DNA of 64,000 nucleotides from Antedon mediterranea (lineage: Eukaryota > Echinodermata > Crinoidea > Comatulida > Antedonidae). A model generated the notes under the pieces. It did no database searches and was not told where the DNA came from. It worked only from the letters and a program-made list of their open reading frames with translations. Shown here piece by piece: positions 1 to 15,000 of this stretch. Both the position numbers and the translations under genes were made by a program. Within the stretch, counting starts at the first letter, position 1. Every line of letters starts with the position of its first letter. The DNA is taken from the NCBI RefSeq assembly GCF_964355755.1, contig NC_092675.1, forward strand, positions 2,390,312-2,454,311, in the 5' to 3' direction.

Positions 1-42
1 CTTGGATTTACGTCATCGATGTAATTTTAAAATGTATATAAT

Positions 43-3000
43 TCAGAAATTTTCATAGTGGTGTACAAATCCGGCAGTTCCGTACTTATTCAACTCAGAG
101 CAAGCTGTCTCTACATTGTGAGTCATACCAGGAGGACCACAGCTAAAAACACCAAATCGTTTTACCTGTAAAATAAAATAAATTAGGAAAAATAAAACAA
201 AAAAGGGAGGGAAAATACTGTGTTAATTGACTTTTTAAAAGGTAAAATTTACTTATAAACATATTTTAAAACACATTTTGAACTATTTAAAAGTAAATGT
301 TAAGTTAGTTATGTACGTAAACAAATAATTATGTAAACAGATAAGAAAATAATTATGTAAACCGATGAAAAAATGTATTTAATATACATATAAATGTGTA
401 AAAATTAACAAAATTAACAATGTTAAGAGAAAGAAAAATAAATGGGGAAAAAGTAGAACGAACGCACGTAAGATAAATAAATAGACGAATATTATGTAGC
501 GAAGGTTTAGGTGAATAAAAGCATTCTGTTGTCATTTATGGAACATGAATTTTACTAAATTCTGTTTATTCTTTAAACTATACACCTTAACATTTGGTTT
601 ATTGAAGAAAAAAAATGATCCTGGAAATTAAAAAAAAGATTACTGTATTGGAATAAGTTGTTACTTATTAGATAAATACATTGTTAAAATATTTGTGAAG
701 ATTTCCGGTAATTAAAACTGGTTTAGAGTTTAAACCTCATAATAATTGTGACATCTCCTGACTTAATACTACTTAACAGAATTAAGATAAAACAGTTTTC
801 ACATCCTTATTAATTAAAATGTAATTTACTGGACAACAATTAAAAATCAAGATGTTTTTAAAGGCCAAAATTAGTACCTAATTAGTACTCTAAAACACTC
901 AAGGGTTACGGAAGTGGTCATTACTTAACTTTTCTAACAAAACGTAACAGAATTAGAAGAATTAATCCAGGATTCTGTAGATTCGGTGGTGTATTTCATG
1001 TATTTCATGTTTGTTTTTTTATTTGTTGACCACCAACACACGGTGTAAGATCGATGTTTCAATGTAAAAGTGTTTGTCTACATTCCAATCTAGTGTTATA
1101 CACCCACTTATGTTATCTCCGTATAATTATGTCCTTGCTATTACTATATATCTCATCTGTGTTCAGATTTATACATTTGACTGTCCTGCATAATGATTAT
1201 TTCTGACATTGATATTTGAAATTAAGCAACATCTTAAAGTGAAGTACTATAATAGGGAGCTTTCGATGCTACCACCGACGTCAAGCTAATTTATTGTGCG
1301 CATGCGAGGATGAGTTTCTCTCGCTCTCCAACCCGACTAAAGTTTGCTGGTTTCTAGGTCCGGCGACCTGATCTATAGTTAGGTCACTCGAAAATCGATT
1401 GTCGCAAATCGAAAGTTCCTTAATAATAAAAACATCATTTTACATTTGCGTTTAAAAAAAAAAAAAATGATAAATAACTACTCACGTCTGGATGATGTTT
1501 CTGAACAGAATTCAGGAAAGAAGTGAAATGAGGCCGACCAAAATGTGTTATAGACCGTAGACCAGTAAACAACGAGTGGTTTGAAATCTTTTGGAAATGA
1601 CGCTCGCAGATGTACTAAACAGAAACAAAATTCAAAAATTAAATTAATCAAATCAAATTAGAAATAAAATCTGATCAGAGTTATCAGAAATATCAAAAAC
1701 ACAATGAAAAAGGTAAAATATATGATACAGGTTTTTTGGGGTTTTTTTTCATTGACATTTGCATTGGCTTCACAGATGTTTGACTATTCGTTGTATCATT
1801 CTTAATTAGAGAAATTGATTGTTGTGAACGATGAGCTACAAATATTAAACTGATCATTTTCGTAACATGTTGTAAACACGAACTTCATTTGTAATACAAA
1901 TAGCACATTCCTATGTAATTCTAATTGATTCTTCTTTCGATTTATATACTATTTACCTTATGAAAAATACTTTACTAAAAATAGATGAGAGTTGATTGTG
2001 GTGCAAAAGAAATGAGGTTCAAGTATCAAAGTTTGTAACAAAGGTTCATATTTTATAATGAACCAAAGAAAATGTTAAACCCGGAGCTACCCTTTAAGGA
2101 ATTTATTTAAATCAAAAGATATTTAATTAGGTAAACGTACCAACATTGTTGTTCTCAAATCAAATTTTTGATAAAACTGTGTGATGAACAAGTGTACACA
2201 GACTAAGCCTGTCTTGTCATTGTCTTCCACCTCTCGAATTATATCCGTCAACCATTCAAAATGCTTTTGGGTTCTTGTCACCCATATAAAGTATACCTTT
2301 AAATTGGAATAAAGAAATTCGTATATTATATTAAAATAGATTTTTAGTCGCGTGCAACGTGACTCTACAGCTCACTATGTCGGTCGGTTGGTCGGATGGT
2401 CGGTAGGTAAACACTAACTCAAATTTTAGCACGCGACTGCAGCCATGTATATGGCCTGTTTTATTAGATTTGAATACCCAAAATGAATTCATTCTTGGAC
2501 TGACACAGAAAAACAAAAAGGTCGCTATTGTTAATGTATAGGATAATAATAGTAATCAATTATACAAACCTTCTTGCAGCTAATTCTAGAGTTGCTATTT
2601 GTTTTACTGATAATGTCTTTAAGAATGGAAGCATAAGGAGTGACGCCAATACCTCCTCCGATCAGTACAGCAACATCAAACTGATACCAGTCTTGATGCC
2701 CCTCACCAAATGGCCCATCTAAACAAATCTAGAAAGGAAATAGTTTGTTACAAAAATATCGGTTATTTAGAAAAGAAGAAGTAAAAAGAGATATTTCTGA
2801 TTTCATGATATATTCTGTAGTATGTTCCATCTGTAACTGCTCTTAGCTGTCAAATTCTGAGCGTTTCCTTTTTGAATGGCCTAGCATTCGACATTAATCA
2901 AAAAACAACGTAGCAAATAAATTGAAAAAGTTAAGCTTTATAACAGTAGTACGTGTTTTATAAAACAATTAATGAATATTTTGATAATATTTTCATGAGT

Positions 3001-6000
3001 TCAATGATGGCGTTTAATCTAACAAGGTACATTCAACGAATACAAAACATTCATTATTTTCATTTCAAAAATTAACATTTGATTGGTACTTACTTTAGGA
3101 TAGCTAAGACCCTTTAAATTAATTGGATCAAAAAGGTGGTACAGTTTGGTGGTCCATGGACCAACAGCCCGGACATGTACTGTCAAGGTATCCTCGTGAG
3201 GAGCTGATGTTAGGGTAAATGGATGATATTCGGTGTTGCCCATTCCTGGACAAGACAAGCGAACCCATTGTCCAGATTTGTATTCAAAGTGACTTGGTCG
3301 TTGGAATTCTAGAAATGTTACATCTGAAATCAAATATAAATGTGGTTAATAAAGTAATATAATTCCGTAGAGAAATTTCGTTAAGAAAAACAGAAAAATC
3401 CCTTTCATTTATAATCAGTTTTGCTGTTTTTGTATGTGAAGAAACACTATCAAGTTTGCGGTGGACATGTGATTCATAAAATGGAAGTTGGGAATGTCTC
3501 GACAAGCGAAAGGATGAATCATTCCGCACCTTTTATTCTATTATGAGGTTGGCCTAACATTTTAGTGATACAAACAAGGAATAAAATATAAATAAGTACA
3601 AAGAGACAAAGAAGTGTTCCTTATTTTATCTTTTACTTTGTGGTTTATAATGTAAATATTTCTTGATGAATATAATTTCCTTTAAAAACATAAAAATAAT
3701 TTCTACACTAACTTGATGGTAACAATTCGGCTCTCTTTACGATTAGTGTTACTTTCTTTTTGCTGACACTGACTAGCTTGTCAAAAATAAAGACGACGGC
3801 TGGACCGACAAAGAACAGGTGAAAAAATGGTCTTTGAACAAGTTGACCGGTTCCGTGCAACATCATCAAAATGTATAAAATGATATACAGATTGTGGGTG
3901 ATCCAAAACAAGTTAAAGGAATTCTTTCGCGCGTACTGCGAAGAAAATATGAATATGATGGCGGTGACGATGACTAGGAGAACGCCAGTAAATCCTATAA
4001 TGAACAAAGGGTTAATTATTATTATCATTAGGCCTACGTATATTCATTATTATGTTTATCTGAGGCAGATTATGAAGCGACGAAGATATTGTGTTGTTGC
4101 AGGAACAAATCATTTGACATATAATAATATAGTATATAACAGTAGGCATCTTTTAGTAACAAGTAGCCCTACCGAAACACTAGAAAAATTATTATTTATC
4201 GATGATCATATATAAACAGTATAATGCAGATTAAAACTTACCAGTTATTGTGTTATATAGCCAGTACTGAAACTTGGGAAGCTCGTGCGATCTATGAAAA
4301 TAGTCTCTAAATAGGCATAGCAAGTCGTCGGCTGGCTGAGTTGATATATGATAGAAGTTTAATGCATGACCAATACAATGTATTACTAAATTGAAGAAAA
4401 AGTATTTTTATATTATATATTGTAAGCGTGGAAAGGAATAGATTGCAAGAAAAACGTTTGATTTTTTTTTTAATATGGTGTATTTGCTCCTAAACAGTAA
4501 CATTGTTTTACAGATACAATTATACACTTACTTGTAAAAAACAAAGCTGAAAATGCAACTATCTTGTGGAAAGCCAATGCAGAATCAAAAGGTATGAATC
4601 TGTTTAGAAAAGTCTGTCTAAGCTTGGTGAGTAGATTACGACACATGGTTAGTAAGATTATTGAAAATGTGAACAACATTGCACTTGCAGCGCCTCTTGT
4701 TATCGATACACCGTAGCCTGCTATCTGCCTCAGTCCTGCGTGTTCTCTTTCGATGGTAAAGTCTAAAAAAAAAACATTTATTTATTAGTCAAAACCTCCA
4801 GTCCTTGTTTGTAGTTTTTTATTGTTTTTCTGTACACACATTTACAATTTACAACTGAAGAACAAGATTACACTAGTACAAAAAATACGAGCGTGCAAAA
4901 GGAGGCCAAATTAAGTTTGGAGAGGTGAAAAACATTTTGGCTATTTACATTGCCACTTTGGAATTATAGATATAACACTTGACGTTGAGGTTACTTTGAA
5001 ACAGTGAAAGCTATTACTTACAATAGGCTCGTTCTGCAAATATGCCAAATAGTACCAAGAAATAGAGAACTAGGTGAAAAATGCGAAGACGATTGTTTTC
5101 AATGAATCTCGTGGTTGCCAGAATACGTCGCTCGAACGATGTTCGAGAGTATTTCGCATTTACAGTTTTAACGTAACGTAGATCTTTCAATGTACGTCTG
5201 TATTTATTCTCCTTCTTCCCTTCTATTTGCCTGTGAAACAATTCGATTATTTGGTTATTATGAATCGTTAAAGTTAGGGCGAAAGTCTAATCGAACCATC
5301 TAGTAGCTTCCCTCCTTATAAGCAGAATATTAGAAGAGACATGTCGTGAGGAGAATGTACAATTAAAACGTTTTGGAAGATGTGGAATTGTGGCATTAAT
5401 GGTAAGATGGTGAATGAACGGATACTTACTTGTATGCTCGTATTAGGGTTTCAGCTCTTCGCAGTGACCCTCCTTTTGTGGCAGGATAGGCAGGAATAAC
5501 CTTTTCTTCCCTATAATTTCCTCCTAATCATAGAAATAAACAAATATTAACACTGTACATTAAAATGATAAAACATTAATATTCAACAATCTGGGTACAG
5601 TGTCCCAGATGAAATACGGAAGCTCAAATAGCATTCACTCTTATTTAAGTATACTTAATTTAAATTTACAAAAGACAAAATATTAATACATTGTTAATAT
5701 ATATAATGCAATAAATACATATTTAAATCTAATCTTAAATTGTAAGTAAATACAATCTTTAAAAAATAAATAAGGGAATAGAGATTAATGTTTATTTTCT
5801 TCTTAAAGTTATAAATAACTGATCTTCTCTATGTTAAAAACAATGCGTACATTATTTTAATAAAACAAAATACTTAAAAGTTGTTACCTGCAACACCAAT
5901 ATAGACTCTATCGAAATGTTTCTTATGTTCGCCCATCAGTTTTAAAAAGTTTCGGAAGTTTAAATTATCTTTTTCCTTGAATCCTGCCTTTTCAAACATT

Positions 6001-6063
6001 GAATCAATTAGTTCTTCAACACTATCTTGTTCAATTGTACCACTCATTCCTTCCAACATTGAC
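43..6063 (-). other. DUOX: Duox A exons 22-32: third EF-like helix pair, NOX heme core, FAD and NADPH domains
   Basis: Exons 5888-6063, 5430-5523, 5022-5230, 4532-4762, 4242-4385, 3713-3994, 3094-3323, 2570-2728, 2141-2296, 1486-1614 and 43-165. Two His pairs have the NOX spacing: FHK to IIH (14 residues) and THN to LHG (13 residues). FAD-domain HPFTLTSAP and NADPH-domain GGGIGVTP and CGPPGM are intact, and the protein ends HHYENF, the usual aromatic end of NOX enzymes. The stop is a TGA at 43-45. Everything needed for transmembrane electron transfer is present. Confidence 0.95.
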
Positions 6064-9000
6064 CTATTGGTACAAGTAACATCAATATTATTAGTATAAT
6101 GAAATAAAGGGTCAAGATCGGATACACAGATTAAAGTGAATAAAGAGAAAAAGTGCATACATAAAATAATGCAATACAAGGTATGACAACGGTTGAAAAT
6201 CATATAATTGGATCCATAAGAAAACTCTTATAATACAATCTGATTCAATTCTGGTATGTTTGCGAGTAGAGAAAAATCAGTGTACAAAACGCTCCAAAAT
6301 ATTGTTTGTAGTGTGTTTCGAAACCTCTATAAAACTGTGTTCGTACACCTGCATCAATCTTTATTTAATATATAAGTACAAATCTTACTTGAGCATTGCT
6401 TTAAATTCTTCTCTGGAAAGTGTTCCTGTCCGACCAATGTCATACACATCAAACATTAGCCTTAACTTGTCCTCTGGTGAGCCTTAAGAATGACAATATG
6501 ATAATTTATGAAGTTTCCCAACAACAACTATGTTAAAAACTTAAATCTACATTTCTTAATTTTAGATTAAAATAAATACAAAACATTCTCACCTTTAGCA
6601 AATATGATTAACATATCTAACAAATCCCTAAATGAAATAGTTCCAAAGTTTTCTTTGTCCACAACTTCAAACATTTGCTCAACAAACAATGACTTTGGTT
6701 GCATCGATAGCGCCTCTGCAAATTCCTGTTTTGTAAGCCTACAACCCAATACTTCCTGCGCAATTTCTGCGCTCCAGCAAACTGTATCCATATCTGATGG
6801 GTCTAAATCTTGTGATAACGCCTAAAGACAAAATATTTCATAAGATAGTGTATGTGCTTGCAACAGATAAATCAAGCGAATGTCGGCTGTAATAAAATCT
6901 TTCTCTCTTGTGGTTTGGCAGACTCTTCCATGAGTTCATTATGAATGAATGCGCTGCTTGCACAGCATTTATTATCAAATATATATACATATTTAAAATG
7001 TATTGTTTGTACACAGATAAGCTCTTAAAATTAAATATAAAAAACATCAAAAAATACGATAATGAAAAAACACATCAAAATGTACAAAGAGCATACATGC
7101 AAAAAAAATTGTCAAGAGTTCATTATCAGGCATTCATCTTTGAAGTAATTGTTGAGTACTTACATGAGCAAATGCTGTTCTAAAGAATCGTTCTAGTGTC
7201 TTCTGTCTTTGTTGTTTTGTTATGGATCCAAATAACATCATATCATGTGTCAGTTCCTTAGTTTTTATCATGATTTTTAAACTACCAAGAAATCCTTCCA
7301 TATCGCCTATAAATTTCTGTCTTGAAACCCGACTTGAAAACATCAGTACCTTACAATAAATAATCAGTAAAAATATCTAATAAACAAATACAATACTTGT
7401 ATAGTCAAATATAGATTATTATTATAACAACATAATAACTGAGAAAGACCTCTTACTGACCATGAGGAAAAATGAATGAACCAGGCCATGGTATGGAGAA
7501 GCCCTCCAGCACCACTACTTAATTTGATTTTTTTAAACCAATAGAATAATTTAGTTACTTACCAGGTCGTATTCTTTTTCCATCTTCACTCTAAAATATC
7601 TGCAACCTTGGTCGACGGTTATATAAAAACTAAGTTTTTTCGTGTTGTTTAAGTTAATAACGTGACGTTTTTCATTGAAATCTTTTCCGTAAACAGTGAT
7701 TGCTTTAGCACCAAGAGCAACGATGACTGATATACATGGTGCATCAAATCCACGCCATTCTTTAACTGTAAGAAAATGTAAAAACTAAATAATATTTTCT
7801 AATTAAAAGATACAAGTCCACTTTAATTTGTCATGATTGTTAATGGTTATTTTATTTATAATGCGATTTCTACACAGTCTCGGCTATCGCACATTCATTT
7901 GTCTACAAAGGCAGGACCATCGGCGGCAGAGGCATCAGTGGCAGGGAATGAAATGGCACCAGAACAAAGAGTAAACTTACTACTCTCTTATTTTTATTAG
8001 ATTAGACTTGCTATACCATCAGGATTATGTTCGAGGAAAACCACGAACCATAGTCTATAAATGACTATACACTATCGAATTATGAGATAGTTTTGTCCAT
8101 AACATATAGAATCGTTTATATAATGTGACAAATAAATAAATGAGCTTTCAAGTAAATGAAAAAAATCTTTTGAAATGTTAAAGGATAAAGATTATATATA
8201 TAGCCTATATAAAGTATATATTTACCTCCAGTGTACGTTAGAATGTTGCTGATATGTTCCATGCTTTGTTGAACTGCTCTTCGTTTCTGCTCTTTCATCT
8301 TCCACCATCTTGTTGCTTTGCTTAATATTATAAGCAGTAAGACACACGCTAGTAAATTGAATAGTGCCGTTAGTTGTATAATTATGATCATTTCTACTTC
8401 ATTTACTACATGTAGCTTCATTCACATGTATTCAATAAATTGAAAATAAAGATATCAGAAAGCAAAGAAATTGTATCGACTTGATACGGAAGTGTTTCCT
8501 TAAAAAGCTAGTCAATCAGATTTGTGATTTGTAGAATTGAAAGAGTTTCGCTATGTGAAGATACTTTTTACCATGAGAAGAATAGTAACCGTACTAATAT
8601 AACTTACCGAATATCCAAAGTAGGATAGCACCAAATGAAACCAGATATGCTATTTCACTGCCCGTAAAGTAGTCAAATGTATGTATCTTGGTACATTCCT
8701 CCATTGATGTTGAGTTGATAATAAGAAGGTCCATTGCTTCTCCGACATCATAACACGGATCACCTGCAATGTGTATAGAATACATTAAGTCATTCATTGG
8801 TTTTAGAAGACCATACCGGAAACTGCAATATAACCACAACCTTGTGAAATTCACTTGAAAAGAAGGTTTATATTTACCTTTATTGTAATGGAAAACATCA
8901 TACTGGATATCATCATTTGCAATGTCCGTCGCAGCTACAATAACATCTTTTAAAAATGTATTTCTTATTGTGGTAATGTTATGTCTTGTAAAAAGCCTGA

Positions 9001-12000
9001 AAATGAAACATGGTAATATTGAATTCCTACTAAGAAGTATGAATGGTCAGCATTGTACTTATTCATGTCAATCTGTCAAATATGGGACTCCATGTACAAC
9101 CAGAGGTGTATTAAAAAATGTTTTTGTCTCAAACGACAATATATAACGTACCCATTATTGATATTTTCGAACCAGAATCTATCCCCATCTCTTATCCTTA
9201 GAAACTGATCGAGTATAACATGATGAAACAGTTCTCCAGGACCATCACTTGTAGTCTCCAGTAAACCTCCTACCCATACATCTATGTTATCAATGTTTCC
9301 AGAAATATTTTTCAGACGTCTTATAATCTGAAAGAAAAAGTCTAATCATTATTGCAGTCATTCCTTAGCTTTCTCTGAAAGGGCAATAAGTAACATAATA
9401 TAGTGTATGTCTAGTATCATGTGTAAATTCTGTAATGGTGTCACACATGTATCACATGTGGCGCCGGTGTCATGTTAAGGTTAGTTATAGGATTGTGATA
9501 CAGTAGTCACATGTAATCCATGTGACATTTATTACAGGGTATGGTATTGAATAATTATAGATACAGTACAGAGAATCGACTAAAGTATAAAATATATAGT
9601 TGTGGAATTATAGGCCAACCAACAGTGTTGATGTTTTGTTTATTTACTCTTTCGTGTCTTAATTACCATAGGGGTCAGAGCTGTTGGATATGCACTTGAA
9701 ATATTTCCATTGACCCAGACAACTGCCTCGGCAAACTATTTACTTACATTTTTGTCTATGGCTGATTTGCTGTTATTGCTGACATTGTTAATATCTTCAA
9801 AGGATTCTTTTCTTCCAAGTCCTAGATAATCTCGAATGGTATTGTAATCTGGAAGTCCATGATCGCGTCCTCTTTGAATGTTCAGAGCCATTAAATCTCG
9901 TCTTGAAAACTCCAAAGGCCCAAACACCATTCCTTTAAACATAAACTTAGTTTTAGCATAGAGAAATAGTTCAGATGTCGCCATAATGATTTTCGATGCC
10001 GATAGGGAATATTATTTTGGCATGATCATCTTGTTTTTGAATATTTTGTTTTATAGGCGCATCAATATATTTAAAATTAAATCTCTCAAGGGTTCACAAT
10101 CGGTGAAATGAATTATGTATTATATTTCCTTTAAATAATAGGTATACAGATACATTACTGTACTTTACACCGAAAGAAAACAAGATATATTGTTTCCAGT
10201 CCGGTTACCTCTATTAGTGCGTTGGTATAGTATATATACCATATTATTATCATTATGGTATACGCATTCAGTTGACTAAAAGTGAATAATACATTGTATA
10301 TTAAAACCATTCATCCGTATGTTCATCAGCTTTGAAGTAATGGAACCGATAATATTTTTTTAGAAATAACAGCTGAATTTTGTTTGATTTAATAGAGTTA
10401 AATTGTTTGCTCAGTGAGAATATTTACCTCGTAGGTCTTCTGTTATAATGTTGTCTTCTCTTTCTGTGATCTGGGATGCCATTCCTAGTAAGATTGGTTC
10501 AATGTCATGTTCTAGAATTGGTACCTTTTAATCAAATTTGAAAAAAAATTGTTTTATACCTTGCATAATGATATACTGTACTGTATTATCGTCAAGATGA
10601 TGTTATGCACTATACTACTTTATAAGTTCCATAATCAATCATATTTCAATGATATCATAATGATGGTACCAACCTGAGGATTCCAGTACGAATTACAAGT
10701 TCTGATTCCGTGGTGACCTGATTTAGCGTCTTTGTTTGGGTGATAACTTGAATGAACTGTTGTTTTTATATATTCACATTGCGTTGTTCTGTATCAAATA
10801 AGAACAGCATAATAATATTTATTTCATATAGTATTAACAAGGTATTGGAGAGAAATCATAATTACTTTTCTTTGAATAATCAGTTCAGCCAATAATGTTT
10901 TAAAATATTGAAATACATTGCACGTAATAAATGTAATAAATGAAATCAATGAATATAATAAATATTATATTGTATAGTGCCATACAATAGAACTAACATT
11001 TGTTATTGGTCAACCTCTATTTTTTGTTGTTAAAAACTGTTTCTAAAGAAATGTCTGCATAATTTTACTTAAATCCAAGTTTAATTCCTACGGCCATAAA
11101 CTGGATTATAAAATAAATATACAGAAAAAAAACATAGGCTTATTTTGTTCTTGAAAATAACGGTACCTTTATAAGCATTCCTGTCATAGTTTATCCGTGC
11201 TATAGTAGAAGTTCCAGATCAAAGAAAAGATCAGTTGAAAAACCTTTTATAATCCTATTAATAAGTCAAACGTTCAGAAATATTTAACATACCTGCGTAT
11301 AACACCTGGTGGGACTAATGTATGACCGAATCGCATCGCAGCTGATTGAAAAACGTGTGAAATGCCCGGATGTACGTGTTGATTATAACCTACAATATAG
11401 ATAAATATATTAATATAAATAATAATAATATCCTGGATTTATATAGCGCCTAATGTTGTGAAACCTCTAAGTGCTGAACATTATTACCCTCATTTTCCTA
11501 TTGAAACATACTCCCGTAATGCAACATTGGTGTAAATAATAATAAATTGATGTTGGATGATTGTTAACAAAGTACCTAATTAGTTACCTAATTAGTACCT
11601 AATCATTGATAAATTCATTCTGACTGAAGATGTAAAATAGACACTTACTAACGTAGGCCTGTATAGTTGGATATATCTACAATGTCACTATAAATATGGT
11701 GGTAATAATAGCACAACAATATTTGATATGGTCTTACCTGAATAACTTGGAGTTTCTTGGAGGTTTAAAAGGGCAGGTAACCATTCATACAAGACAATAT
11801 TCTAAGTAAAAAATAGTGGTTTTTAAAATAAATGAAATTGAGATATCTGGCCATTGTGGAGGGTCATTTAAATTGTCTTCAGGCATAACATTTTTTATAC
11901 AAATAATTGTGGTTAAAAAGTGCAGCATTGTTAGATGCTGGGTGTTTTGGAAATAAAAGAAAAAAGTAGTTTTGTAAAACAAATTAGTAAAACTACATTT

Positions 12001-15000
12001 AACATTTAATAACATATTAGATTTCTGTAAAATAAATATAAATTTACTTGGTAGATAGCTATTGTCCATTTTCGAGCTTCGTTATAAATCTTTTCATCAT
12101 TCCAACCTGGTTGCCTTGCAGCAAAATAATCAGCCCAGTAGTTGTGATAACGAAATAGGAGAATACCAAACGTAAGAAGGAATGGGTTTTCGTTGCCACG
12201 AGGATTTCCCAACTCTGAGAAAAGTAATTCAAGTAATCAGAAAACTTGTTATTGTTTAGGATGTAATTGGTTTAGTAGTAGAGCTTGGTGGTTAAGAGCT
12301 TGGTGGTTAAGAGCTTGCCTCTCAAATTCAAAGAAGTTCAATCCTGACATATAGTAGTGTCAGAGTTGTAACTCTTCTACTACACTCCCTAAGCCTCAAA
12401 TGAGACTTAAGTTTATAAGCACGATCAATTATAGTTTATTAAACCTTTTGGCCAGTTTCTTGCTGTAAATGCGTATAACATAAAATAATATATAAATAAA
12501 CAATTGTTGGTGAACATTCAAAGAATTGAATACTTACTGAAAAACCGTTCAGCGTTTCTTAAGGTATGGTTGTGAGCCTCGGCAGGAGGAGGAGGGTTTG
12601 CCATTGGAAGTCCTATATCATTTTCATGAGGATAGTTACCACGATGGCTTCGGCTCAATCTGCCACCATGGAACTCTCGTAGTGCATCAGCCCAAGCCTT
12701 TGAAGTTCCGTAGATTAATCCTCCATCTAAGTAAGGGGTCACCTCATTTAACTAAAATAAGAAACAAAATGATATATGATAATGCATGAACATATGAATA
12801 TCATGATAACAGATAGTGTAAATTGTAATAATTGTAAGATAAAAATTCTGTGTCGATCTATATTGTGTTATTTGTTTAAATTTACACCATGTGATCAACA
12901 AGCAAGACAGTAATCTGATTGTACCCTGGATTCTATAGTAATCCCAGGTTGGGACAACGACTGTGGAAAAAAACAAATATTTCTTTCCTGCTCCATGCTT
13001 TATTTCTTTCCTCCCTCCATTATTATATACTCCACGGTTTTAGTACAACTTGGAATTACTACTACCGTACAATCCGAGACAACATGAAGACATTCTAAAG
13101 TTTTACCTTAGGCCTAATTCCTTTGTCAAGAAATCACGTGATTTAGTACGCATCCTACTTTACTTGTTGTTTTGCCATACAAACCTTTTGTTTGGCCTAC
13201 TCACCTGTTGTCGAGGACTATTTGGAGAGTATCCCGTGTTCATATCATATCTTGTTCTTAAAAATGGCATCTGGAAGTCTTTAGGAGCGTTGGGTATATG
13301 TCCTTCTGGAAGAGGAATATTGAAATACTCTGGTGGGCAGCCTGGTCTCTGAGCATCCAAAATTTCCTCTACAACCTGTTGACCTGCAAAAAGTAAATTA
13401 AAATGTTTACAATAATGCCATAAAAGGCTGAAATAAAAACATTCTTCTATAATTAAATTACTAATACTAATTTAATTTAGATATGTTAACTATGATATTA
13501 ATTATTACAATTATATAAATGACACTTTGCTGGACTGAATGTCATTAAAATGATTTATAAAATGTATTTTATGTTTGACTATAATTCGGAAGTTTATTTA
13601 AATGACACTTGGCTGACCTGGAACTTCGTTGAAACCTTTGCATTATATAATAAATACACAATTCACGGGCCGAACAATAAAAATGTATAATAATTATATT
13701 TTTTTACTTAAAACTTCAGCTTTTGCATATTCTTAGAAAATACCTAAAGTTTAAATCTATTCATATTTGTTACAGTCCAATAAATACTTTCAATTCATTT
13801 TCACACAACATCAACAAATTAAGCATATTTTATCACAGATAACCTTTAGAGCTAATTATAATATCACTGGGACAAAATATTTACCAAAGAACGTCATTAA
13901 AACAGTCCGATTAAGAAAGGAACGGTGCCCCGTTTCTCCCTTCATAATAGCCTCACTAAGTTCCAACGGAGAAGCTCTATTGTGTCCAGACGGTTTGTAG
14001 GAACCATCGGAGTAAGCTGGTGGGACGAGTCTACGGAGTGGCATATCTGTGGTAAAATAAACATAACATTACAAAAAAACATGCATTCTGAAGAAAGTCA
14101 CAAGTACTTAATTTAAATAGAATTGAGCCTTTGGAATATGTCGTAGATTTGAATATGAAAAGAACAATAAGAAGTTTGTAAAAAGAAGCATTAGCCTTTG
14201 AACTTATAGAAAGTTACTTTTGTTACTACAGTCTGGGTAGGCCTACTATTGTATGTCTTGAGCGGTCGCGGTTTTTATGGAATCTTTGTACTGCTTATTT
14301 ATGTTATTCCGATATTATTATATTACACTATCTATCACAGCTTACCTGCAGCACCCCAGTTAGGGTTTGTGGGATTGTTGTACCAGCCGTCATATCCTGG
14401 ATATTCTGTAAAGAGAATCATCAATTATATTGGATAGGCTATTATAATATTTTTGTGGTGGTGATGATGATCTATATTCATAGTATGGTGGTTTGGTAGT
14501 TTTTGGTATGGTTGGTAGTTTTTGGTATGGTTGGTAATTTTGTTGGGATTGATTATGAAGATGAAGTTAGATGAATACCATACTGTATTTACTGATCTGT
14601 CATAGGCGGATTCGAGAAGGTAGAATGGAAACCCGGCCGACCCACCTAATTCAGAAGATGCAATACAAATGAATATAAGTTCATCACTACATTTTACAAT
14701 TTATAGGGTCCACATCACTGTGGTAAGTGTGTCAATAATGATAGAGAAAAGTCCACATCACTGTGGTAACTGTGTCAATAATGATAGAGAAAATATCAAA
14801 TATGCATCATACCTGTATTAAAGTTTTCCTGTTTTGGTTTTGGATGTGAACCTATGGAATTTGTATAGAAAAAAGGATAATGCCATTTATCACTGATGCC
14901 ATCGGGCAAGAGATTATACAAATGACGATTATAGAAATCACGATGGGATATTTTATCACGTGGAAGATCTACAATATACATAACTATACTAATGGATCAT

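Larger units (their letters stand above)
8878..14405 (-). other. DUOX: Duox A exons 4-15: peroxidase homology domain
   Basis: Exons 14346-14405, 13885-14046, 13205-13383, 12538-12751, 12048-12214, 11738-11801, 11293-11389, 10674-10788, 10428-10524, 9748-9932, 9152-9327 and 8878-8996. The domain opens with YDGWYNN and contains [75 protein letters not shown] and GDRFWFEN, all typical of animal-peroxidase folds in Duox. RFGHT keeps the proximal heme His, and RGNENP matches the catalytic Arg/Glu segment. The distal His of true peroxidases appears replaced, because FGQQVVEE stands where GQxxDHD would be. It faces outside the cell; peroxidase activity is uncertain. Confidence 0.9.

Noticed and set aside
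9506-9526. Perfect 8-bp hairpin GTCACATG/CATGTGAC
   Set aside because: Too short to be distinguished from chance in an intron rich in CACATG words; no terminator role expected in a eukaryote.
12277-12360. Possible tRNA gene
   Set aside because: A- and B-box-like words are present but the acceptor and anticodon stems do not pair, so a SINE is more likely.
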